A model generated the notes under the pieces. It was not told the origin of the DNA, ran no database searches, and worked only from the letters and a program-made list of their open reading frames with translations. Below are positions 46,800-56,651 of a DNA stretch of 64,000 nucleotides, one piece after another (within the stretch, counting starts at the first letter, position 1; the number at the start of each line of letters is the position of its first letter). This DNA comes from Siphlonurus alternatus. Lineage: Eukaryota > Arthropoda > Insecta > Ephemeroptera > Siphlonuridae. The position numbers and the translations under genes were made by a program. The stretch is taken from NCBI GenBank assembly GCA_949825025.1, contig OX463788.1:25004069-25068068 (forward strand), given 5' to 3'.

Positions 46800-48600
46800 T
46801 AAAACGCCAAGAAAATTAATAATCCATCGCTATAATGATGAAGAGTGCGTTAATTGAGATCATGAGACTTGGGCAGTGAAGAATTTCTTTGAATTTTACT
46901 ATATCATATAATATAATTATTTGTTGTGGCGTCAACTTTTCAATCTCGTCGCTATAAAATTGTAGTAGCATGTTGGTCTAATCACTCTTATATACTTCAT
47001 TGATTTTTTTTTTAAATCTTTTCATTATTTTATTTTAAAAATGGCAATATTTTTAATATTATGTTATAATCTTATATGTATAACTAACTATACATTGTAA
47101 CTTAATTAAGTACTTTTACTTATACTATTGGTAATCTTCTGGAGATTAATTAATGTTAGGATAGTAAATGACAGGTATCAATCAGCACAATAATATATAA
47201 TGCTGGAAGAATTTAATATGGATTGTGCTTGTTATTAACTATATCTTATTTTAATCTTCAAAATTTTAGCAATGACTTAATTGTTTAGTACCTACATATA
47301 TTATATAATTTGTAGCTTAATTCATGATTATAATTAAATAAGTAACCATTCAGCTAACTCTTCTGTATGTATTTCATAATTAAAAAAAAAAAAAAAAAAA
47401 AAAGTTAAGAGTTTCTGAATTGGTAAAAGTAAATAAATATACGGACATTATTCTTTACAGGCAAATTAATAATATATAGGCATGTTATAAAATATCATAT
47501 CAAACATTATAAGTGTAATTATATGTCTTTGACTCTTTGTGTAACACATATTGTAAATTTATTTATATAAACTTCATAGCTTCTTGGACGATGGTTGTTT
47601 ATATTCCATAACATTTGGCAATTAATACCCAACTATTTATTATACATACACCATGCAATATATTTATTTTATATCACTTATAATATAGACATTATCATTA
47701 ATAATTAATTCAATTCTATCTTTAAAACAAAAATTTAAAAACCATGATCAGCACATCAATGAGAGATTTATATCTATAGGTTAAAATGAGGAACATAACA
47801 AAATATATTCAAAAGTGTGCATAAAATATGTGATATATATTTTTAAGTAATACTTAGCGAATATAATTAGTCTGCAACATCTTAATTTTTTTATTTTAAA
47901 TTGCATTAACTTAAGAAAGTACAATTAATAAACCAGTTGCGCTCTACCGATGATAATTAAATTTCATTGCTCAAGTGTATAAATTATCAAACTTGCCACC
48001 AAGAATTAAATTTTAAATGAATTGTAAAATAGAAATGAATTTCAAGCTGCAATAGATATTTATGTAGATAAATTGCTGTTAGAGCAATGGATTGTAAAAG
48101 TAAAAATATTAAAAAGAAAATTAATTATTCTTGTAGATTAAATCAAATCAAATACAAGTCCGGTTTTTGGTCAGAAAATATACAATTTCTGCAGGATACT
48201 GGCCTATGCTAAATAATCAATGGAAAATAATGAAGCAAAAAGATATATAATTCACAATAAAATGCATATAACAAATGGCATTTGAGTTCCTTAAATGAAT
48301 AATTTGATCCAAATAAAAGCCAAAATAAATAATTCTCACTCCGGGTTTTTGGTTAATCAGCAATGCGCAGAACTAGTTTTGATCAAATGGAAACGATCGA
48401 GCCCCAAAATTGAAGTAAAAGTCTTAATCAGGTTTGGTCATTTCAATTTGAGCAACACTAGTTTTGCTCATTAAATAAGTATGAGGAGAACCCAAAAAAT
48501 AGATTGGTACAATGCAGTTGGTAAGAGTTTCTGAAGGAACATGTGTGGTAAAATCTAGCTAGGCTACATGGAGGGGAAAACATATGAGTGATGAATGAGT
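46800..48600. other. Gene-free AT-rich stretch
   Basis: No gene or clear transposon seen. It may include the distal 3' UTR of the PAN/ZP gene. A poly(A) run lies at about 47382-47402. Confidence 0.5.
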
Positions 48601-48630
48601 GTGGAGTGAAAGAAAGCATAATTGACAAGT

Positions 48631-48763
48631 CGTCGCCTCAGAATGCAAGTCGCGTAAGTACAAAAAAATTTGATGCAATTTTGAACCTTATCTCCATATA
48701 ACTTAAAGCTCAAAGTCCCATCAAATTTTTTTGTACTTACGCGACTTGCATTCTGAGGCGACG
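48631..48763. mobile_element. Palindromic MITE family P, copy 1 (133 bp)
   Basis: Arms CGTCGCCTCAGAATGCAAGT continue through CGCGTAAGTAC to AAATTTGATG and are mirrored perfectly on the right. AAGT flanks both sides (48627-48630, 48764-48767). It sits just before a decayed LINE coding fragment. The second copy at 56922-57054 has exactly the same length. Confidence 0.88.
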
Positions 48764-48783
48764 AAGTGTATGAACATAGCACA

Positions 48784-48920
48784 CTACGTTCGTTTGGACA
48801 TGTTGACAGAAAGGATGAGGATCAAATTGCAAAGCAGGTAGTGTAGAAGGAACGGAAGTCAAAGGACCAAAAAAGTTTTGGTTGGATGTGATAGCGGAGT
48901 GTTTGAAGAGCAAGCAGTTT
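48784..48920 (+). pseudogene. Decayed LINE C-terminal fragment
   Basis: It reads FGHVDRKDEDQIAKQV, then a stop and frameshift, then KGPKKFWLDVIAECLKSKQF. This corresponds to the widespread non-LTR C-terminal pattern FGHV.R...I.KQV...GRPKKRW.D.V..DL. Not a host gene. Confidence 0.65.
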
Positions 48921-49290
48921 TAATAGCATTTTGTGCAATAGAGAGTGTAAAAAGGCAAAAGATGTTGATGGGTATTTTTGAGGCATGTGGAGTACTTATT
49001 AAGAATCCAGTGCTGTACTGAATTTCATTAAAAAGTAAAACATATATAAATAGATTAAATTGTGTTTATTATGTAACTAGAGTAACAATGATAATACAAT
49101 AATATTAAATATATGTAATATTTTAAGTAATTTTGCACCTGCACAAAATCTAAAAAAGAAAGTAAAAAATATGGCCCTTTTTTCCTAAAAAACTTAATTA
49201 TAAATGATTTACAGCTATAATTAAATAGCACATGATATAATTCAAAAAGTTTAAATGTTCCAACTGCTCTTGATATACAACTTTAATTAA

Positions 49291-49636
49291 GGGTAAGGTA
49301 ACGCCACCAATGTTAAAAAAAATCCCTCTCACAAAAATTCTGAAAAAAATTTAAAATGTTCTCCTTTATACCCCCTATCAGTACCTAAAATATCAGGTAT
49401 ACAAATACGATCTAGTTTTTGAGTTATAAATTTTTAAAGTTGACTTCTTAACATGGAGAAATGAAACTCCCATGTTAAATTGGTCAACTTTAAAAATTCA
49501 TAACTCAAAAACTAGATCGTATTTGTATACCTGATATTTTAGCTACTGATAGGGGGTGTAGAGGAGAACATTTTAAATTTTTTTCAGAATTTTTGTGAGA
49601 GGGATTTTTTTTAACATTGGTGGCGTTACCTTACCC
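49291..49636. mobile_element. TTAA-flanked palindromic MITE family T, copy 2
   Basis: The ends GGGTAAGGTAACGCCACCAA are mirrored exactly at the right. TTAA lies at 49287-49290 and 49637-49640. Arms match for about 165 bases (GATCGTATTTGTATACCTGA in both). The TIR start is the same as that of the element at 153-537, while the interiors differ. Confidence 0.88.
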
Positions 49637-50028
49637 TTAAGGACACCTCAAAGTTCCACTGATAATGAGATAATTATAATGAGAAATTTTTCCTCAAATA
49701 ATGTTCATTAGCATTATTTAGTGTAATATTCACAACAAGACTCGACAGATACTTTATGATTCTTTGAGTGTACAATTTGGTTGTGCTAAAGACTGGTCCC
49801 CAACCATGCATAATTACAGTGTTTATTACTAGAGCTAATGCTATTACCATCAATAATCATTTTGTCTTATTGATAACGATACTTGACCTACTTTCTCACT
49901 TGATGTATCACCCCGTGATTTATGTTTTTCCAAGAATTATATACTGAGAGGATGGCCTAAGTTGTCAAATTGAGGAACTTTGATACTTAACAATTTCCGT
50001 TGATTTTCGGTAAAGTCCGCAAATGCAA

Positions 50029-50574
50029 TGGGGAAATCTCCTACATTTATTTTAATTTTTTTTCAGATGCTCTATGCCTTGAAATTAAATGTTCCAAAAC
50101 AAAAAAGTTTCAATCTTCAAAATTGGAGACAAGGGAATTTTTTAAAAATCTTCCTTCTTTTAAATTTAGTGCCAAAACGTGACGTAGAAACTGCCTAGCA
50201 GTCGAAATTTTCCTGCAATAAATTTATATTTTCGATTATCACTCTTAAAATAAACTGATATTGGAGACAAAACTATTGATACTAGGGTAGAAAAACCCGC
50301 TGATTTCGATCGTGTTACTAAAATTTATAGCCAATTACTTCTTGACGCTCAAATTATGATATCAGGCAGTTGTTGTGTGTTAACTAGGGAGTTTCTACGT
50401 CACAATTTTCTGGTTTGCGCGCGGGTTGCATACTTTGCCCCTATTCTAATAATCCCTTCAGAGTCCCCAAATTTGAGTTTAAAAAGTTGAAACTTAAGTC
50501 AAACTTATTTTTAATATGTACCCTATCTTAATATAGTAGTTAAATTAAAATTTGAGTTGTAAGAGAATTCCCCA
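50029..50574 (+). mobile_element. Non-autonomous DNA element family Z, copy 2
   Basis: Ends are TGGGGAAATCTC and GAGAATTCCCCA. It is collinear with 16252-16800 over the whole length, with differences such as small substitutions around GCCTAGCAG. No coding capacity is seen. High similarity suggests both copies are fairly recent. Confidence 0.85.
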
Positions 50575-50724
50575 TTATTAAGGACCACATGCAGATGTTA
50601 CTACGATCTGACATGGTGTAGCGCAGGTGGCAAATGTGGTCTCTTTGAAGGTCATGCTGATATCATGGGGATCTATGGCGTAGTATCAAGGGCAAAGATG
50701 CCTGCTTTGACAGTGGTAAGCTAT

Positions 50725-51075
50725 TACCTTGACGTCACCAACCTTTGTCCTACCAAGAAAAGATTAGACGCACGTAAGATCCTATATGGAGAAATTTTTA
50801 GCTCCTAATAAAAGTCCTGTATAAAAGTTTAAAATGACATATTGGCACTATCCTTTTGACTTCTGGGATAAAAAAATTATTAGCAGCCTCATTTTAGTTT
50901 AGTTTATTTGATGAGAGCCTAATTTTTTTTTGTGGTAGTTATGTTTTAACTTCAGAGTGTGAAAACATGCTTAGAAACATTCTGCAGTAGTTGTACAGGA
51001 AGTCAAATAAACTTTTCTTCAGCAAAGAAACATCCTTGGGTTACAACATGGCGACCAAATCGGCTGGTAACAGCT
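50725..51075 (+). repeat. Dispersed repeat R6, copy 2 (MITE-free)
   Basis: It aligns with 26090-26600 and provides the empty TAA site (50775-50777) for the family Y MITE found there. It ends in GGTTACAACATGGCGACCAA. It contains one TGACGTCA at 50730-50737. Confidence 0.6.
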
Positions 51076-51406
51076 TACTGTTAGGCCATCTTCCAATACA
51101 TGACAATGTTCTTCCCCTTTGTGAACCTCAGGGGTTATCACAAATTTTCCCCTCGGCCACTGCACTCTGATTAGATCATTAAAACTCTCACGCATAAAAA
51201 TAATCTAAATGAATAAAACAGTTTTAAAATTTAATGAGGACTACAAACTGGAATGAATTCTTACTTTAGGATTATTAATTAAAATTATGATTGTGCACCA
51301 TCGAGGACCAGCCTTAAAAACTACAATGGTAAAACATCTTTACTGCATGAATTGTCCACTTATTAAACAGCACCTCATACTAACAGCCTTCTATATTATA
51401 GTATAA

Positions 51407-51731
51407 AGTTGGTTGGTTTGGTTACCAATGGCGGAACTTGTTTTTCAACATTGTTCACAGTGCTCTCTGGGGCTCCTAATACCCAGTCTGCACGCCAGAT
51501 AGTTAAGTACCGTTTCTTAGCGGGGCACGTATGTTGTTTGCACAACATTCCGCGGTCTTAATCACCCCAGCGGAGTATAGACAGCCGTAAGCTGCCTTCC
51601 TCCTACCAACTCTTTCATCTAGTAGCCAGTCACACCCATTCCAAGTCGCGAAAAGTCTGCCGTATTCGGGATTTGAACCGGGGACCTCTCGGACGAGAGC
51701 CAAGTGTACTAACCACTACACCAAAGAGCCA
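51407..51731 (-). mobile_element. tRNA-derived SINE, copy 1
   Basis: On the minus strand the head at 51731 reads GGCTCTTTGGTGTAGTGGTT (A box) and GGTTCAAATCC (B box), with an anticodon-type stem CTTGG/CCGAG around loop CTCTCGT, resembling tRNA-Glu(CTC). A ~250-base unrelated body follows and ends in AACCAAACCAACC. The acceptor and T stems do not pair, so it is not a working tRNA. It shares its whole length with 55160-55500. Confidence 0.85.
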
Positions 51732-51739
51732 AACCAAAA

Positions 51740-53725
51740 TTTTCTGTGGTTTATATTTTTGCTAATAATTTTGCAAAGAATAAGAACCTTACATTTATAT
51801 TCATAAACAACAACATAATAAAATATAGAGCCATCTGATAACGTACAGGAAATGAATACTGTACAAACACATTGCCAGACACATGGCAACATTGAGTAAT
51901 AATAATAATAGCAGTTATAATGATTGAAAAACAAAAAACGAGATCACAAAATCTTCAGCAGGAATGACAAGGAACAATATATATTTATATATAATACACA
52001 ATCTTGCTGTCTCTTGCATCTCTTTTTGATACAGCCCTCAAACCCCTCATTACATTAACATTTTCAGGAAAATTTTGTGTAATTACAATACATAATTAAA
52101 CACACTATTCACTGAATTAACAGGTAAGCGGCCGATATAAAATTGCACAGTAACAGCAAGTCAGTAAAATAAAATGAAAGTACATGTTTTTACATTAATG
52201 GATGGATGGATTTATTCTTTGGAACTTGCAGAGTAAATGATGCGTCCAAAGATCTGATTGCAAGATAATGCATAGCATTTTAGAAAATAATTCTTGTTCT
52301 TACAGGGAATGGCCTTTCCTATTCCTCTCCACTCTTAACCAGAAATATTGTGAAAACTGGATGTTATAGGGCACAAATATTCTAGACAGTTCCATTCACA
52401 GCCTCATATTGTAGATAATAAAGGCATAGAATCAACACCTCAACTTTGAGAAATACCAAGATACTTACAAATATAAGCAAGAAAACTGGGGGCATACATG
52501 ACCAAAATGTGTCAATTGCCCCAAAATACCAACCAACCATAAGCAAGAAAGTCACTTATAAGTAATTACAGTATAAATATTTTATGTATAAAAAAGAAAC
52601 ATAATTTTAAACTTTATAACAGTAAATTATTTGCAAATATTATTAAACATTAAAGTATATATAACAGATTTTACTTGAAGTAAGAATGTTGCTAATGTAT
52701 TGTATGCCATCTGAAAAAAAAAAAACTTAGGAGTCTGAACTTTTAATACTGTATATCGTCCCTCATCCGGAATAATGAGCTATCTGCCTACCAAAATTCA
52801 TATGCAATGATGAGCTGTCTGCTTTACCATTAATCTTCTAATTGCACTCACCTGACATAGCAGATAGCTAGCTCATTGTTCCGGACAAGAGACGATATAA
52901 AATCTACTCCAATTATTACAAAACTGTCAGAATATAAGTATCCACTTCAAAACTTTGTATGCCATCTACTGATGGCAAAGCTTAAGTCCCCTACTACCAT
53001 GCAAGTCTTATTTTATTAACAGGGCTAGTTCTGAGATTCATTCTTTAAATACTACACAGCTGTATATGTATTAAAACATTTGAAGCATTTCCTTCCAATG
53101 CTATGAAACATCTCTAATTTTTTTTAAAGTAAATAACATGAAAAACAAAATTTTGAGAGTAAAAGCCTAGTAAAATTTGAAAAGATAGCATTGATAGCGC
53201 AGACTCAACTTGGATGTGAAGAGACAGTAATAACACAGTCACCTGTGCAAGCAAACAATGAGTGGTTTGAATCCTACTTAGTCGTCGCTTTTTTGACACT
53301 TTGTTTGATCTGTCAATCAGCTTTGAGGTCAAATGGTCAAATCCTTTAAATGACAGAGCTACAGTAGAGAATTATGAAGTTGACAAACAACAGAAATTAT
53401 ATGTTATATATTTTATGGTTCCTTTATTTGCTGAATCTAAGAAACAATCAATGATTGTTTATTATTATTTAATTTGAATTAAAAAAAAAGTTGACAATTA
53501 TGTCTTGTAAGTATCTTGTTTTTCACATGTATTTGAAGAGGTGGGGTTCAGAGGCATAGAATTTTAGTTAAAAAAAAAGGAAAAAAAAAAAAAAAAAAAA
53601 GAGAAAAGAAGGGGGTGCAAGAAGAAGTACGTTAAGTTGCTGTAAAAAAAAAAAAAAAAAAAATGAATTGGGCAGTATATTTTGCCACATTCAGTTTACA
53701 AGTTTACAATAAAGAATAGGACAAC
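51740..53725. other. Gene-free stretch
   Basis: No gene or clearly bounded element was identified. A-rich runs lie at about 53580-53600 and 53644-53662. The 3' UTR of the phosphatase gene on the minus strand may extend into the right part of this region. Confidence 0.5.
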
Positions 53726-53730
53726 ATAAT

Positions 53731-54094
53731 CTTGAAGGAGGGGAACCGCTTCAGCTTTTATATTTTTAATGCTTTATAAATAATGTCAAACTTACTTGTG
53801 CACCAAAAAAAAAGTCACCACCCTCCGCCTTCCACCAGTTCAGCAGTTGACATTCAAAAAGCGCGCCAAAGAAAATTGGGGCTTATGACGTCAAGCGCCA
53901 TGATTGGTCAAACACAACCAATCGTTGGTCTTGACGTCATAAGCCCCAATTTTCTTTGGCGCGCTTTTTGAATTTCAACTGCTGAACTGGTGGAAGGCGG
54001 AGGGTGGTGACTTTTTTTTGGTGCACAAGTAAGTTTGACATTATTTATAAAACATTAAAAATATAAAAGCTGAAGCGGTTCCCCTCCTTTAAGT
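53731..54094. mobile_element. Nearly perfect palindromic MITE (~360 bp)
   Basis: Arms GAAGGAGGGGAACCGCTTCA are mirrored at 54070-54089 and pair over ~170 bases. The segment AAAGAAAATTGGGGCTTATG occurs in both arms. Two TGACGTCA sites (53886-53893, 53932-53939) flank the ~40-base centre. It lies 170 bases beyond the stop codon of the phosphatase gene, so it may be transcribed within its 3' UTR as a hairpin. Confidence 0.9.
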
Positions 54095-54262
54095 AAAAAT
54101 CAAATAATTAAATTTGCCTTTAAAAAAAATGTGCTTAATAGGCCAGTGGAATGATTATTTCTCTTTTTTTTTTTAATATGTGACTATCTAGTGTAAATAA
54201 TAATAATAAAAATAATAAAAAAGTGCAAAGGCTTTTACCTCTTTTTAGAATGAGCACACGAC

Positions 54263-54632
54263 TCATGACTTTTCAACACCATTTTCACTTTTCTTTTTAC
54301 GGTTTTCAGACAAAGGGGCTAAACTTTCTTGCCTTTTGTCCGGGTGTGCCTCAAGTCCACTCTCCACACCTTTGTCATCAACACTTTGTGCCACTCCCTC
54401 ATCTTTGCTAACAATGTCCTCTGAGGCAAGCCTGTCAGGATTTAGAACATTCTCTCGCAGAACAGACACTTTGCTGACCCAAACTTCATGTTCACCCTTG
54501 TACATGTGCAAAGGAATAACAAACACAGAAATGTCATCTATTGTTGCTGCCTTGCCATCTGACGTACGCCAGTTTCTTTCCTGAAGTTTTCCACGCGACT
54601 GCATAACTAAGTCTTGAGCAGCAAGTGTATAC
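54263..54632 (-). CDS. Phosphatase last exon: end of catalytic domain, tail, stop
   Basis: The acceptor TTTTTCAG (reverse strand) is followed by YTLAAQDLVMQSRGKLQERN, the DDIS motif and a charged tail (VSKDEGVAQSVDDKGVE...KSENGVEKS). The TGA is at 54263-54265. Confidence 0.95.
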
Positions 54633-56595
54633 CTGAAAAATACATGTGTAAGTTTTAAATTATTAAAATAGGATCCAATACTGTGGGGTTAAATTGGTGG
54701 ATATTACTTAGTTGATGCAAAGTACATGTCGGTGTAAAACATAGCAGGTGAGAATTTAGAATATAAAATCGATAACGCTTGGATACTGAAGCCATTAATT
54801 TTATTCTTAGTATATTTGTGATGTCTCAATTTTGTCAAAGATAAAATGATAAAATCAAAATAAAAAAATATTTGGAAGCAGGGGAGGACCCTTGAGTGCT
54901 TCTATGGCAGAAATATGACATCAAGTTTTCTCGCATTTCTGCAGATCAAACTCACTTGTACTTAAGCCTGTTGGTGTCAGACACTGGCAGAAACAGTTGA
55001 AGGCTCTTATGGATGGTTTCGGATACCTTTTCATTACTTGTTACATCCCACAGACCGTCAGTGCCCATCACTAGCACGTCACTGTCCACCAACTGAGAAT
55101 CTTTCTGTAAGTCAACCACTTGCACCTGGAACAACCACATAATCACAAATCATATCCAGCTCTATGGTTAGTGCACCTGACTCTTGTCCGAGAGGTCCCC
55201 GGTTCAAAGTTCAAATCTCGAACACAGCAGACTTTTCATGGCTTGGGATGGGTGTGTGTGACTACTAGATGATAGAGTTGGTAAGAGGAAGGTAGCTTAA
55301 ATAGTTGTCTGTGCTTTGCTGGGGTGGTTTGTATTGCCGAATGTTGTGTATTTAACATGCCCCACTTATAAATGGGACTTAAGTGTCTGGCGTGCAGCCT
55401 GGGAACTGAGAGCGCCAGAGAGCACTGAATAATGTTGAAAAACAAGTTTCATCATTGGACAACAAAACATTAAATATCCCAAACAAATACCAATACCACC
55501 AACAGACAAGAATCATAACAAAAGAGAAATACATTCAGCATTCAGTGTTCACGCTTTTAACTTTTAGCTTTATAATAAGCTACCCTGTGATATAAAATGT
55601 ATTGAAAATCTAAATGTGTTTGAAGTGAGTGTTAAAAGGTGGTTAGCAGATAAGTGCTTCTATAGTGTTAAAAACTACATTAACTATAAGTGATTGACTT
55701 CAAGCTCTGAAAAATGACTCTTGATTGTTTTAGCTCTAGTACTGACTTGTCCTATAAACCTCAACATATAACATGTACCTGGAAATATAATTGTAGGAAA
55801 AATGGAAATAATAAAAGATTTTAAATTTTGAATTTTTGAATTTTAACTTGGTAGCAATAAGTTTATCATGGTGTAAGCAATCAAACATTTCTATATTTAC
55901 ATGAAAAAAAAAATGTTGTAGTTGTGACACTTCTATCAGGGAAAATCAGCACAGCCACAACCTCACAAATTACAATCAAAGGAAAAGAACCATTGCAGTT
56001 TGGATATTTGATAAAAGGAAAGCAATAGAGGTATAGGGAAGGATTGCACGATATTTAATGCAGTGTAACAAAAAGTTAACCTAGCCTGGAAAGAAGAAGC
56101 AAATACTTAAGTGTGGGGGGACGATATATTTCAATGATCTAAAATTCATAATTAAAATAGACTCACAGACACTGCTAAATTCACAGGTCGCGACTATCTT
56201 GGATGCTATCAGAAGAGGTTTAAAATCCAAGATGGTGATATTTGTAAATTATGTAAAAATGAACCTCAAGACAGAGGACATCTGTTTAGATGCTCTGAAT
56301 TAACTACAGAACTTGACTTGTTGCCTGGCAACAAGAAGAGAGAAGTGAAAGAATCCTTTCTCTATTGGCTTGCTAGAAGTAAAATGGCTTAAACGCCAAC
56401 ATGTGGGCATCAGAAATAAAAAGAAGAAGATATTTAATGCTGAAACAAGCAAAACAAGCAAAAAATGAGTTTTGCGCGAGGTAGCGAGCGACACAAAAAA
56501 ATAGGATTTTTTATGGCTCTTCAAATGTAAATGACACAGTTGCTAGCAAGATTGTCATCTGCAGCAAAATTTTAAACAGTAGCTTCTTGCTGTTG

Positions 56596-56651
<56 letters not shown>

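Noticed and set aside
51640..51731. Possible functional tRNA-Glu gene
   Set aside because: A and B boxes and an anticodon stem are recognisable, but the acceptor and T stems do not pair, and the head is followed by a body shared with a second copy. It is a SINE.
54336..54584. Plus-strand frame opposite the last phosphatase exon
   Set aside because: It is antisense to a conserved catalytic exon with correct splice sites.
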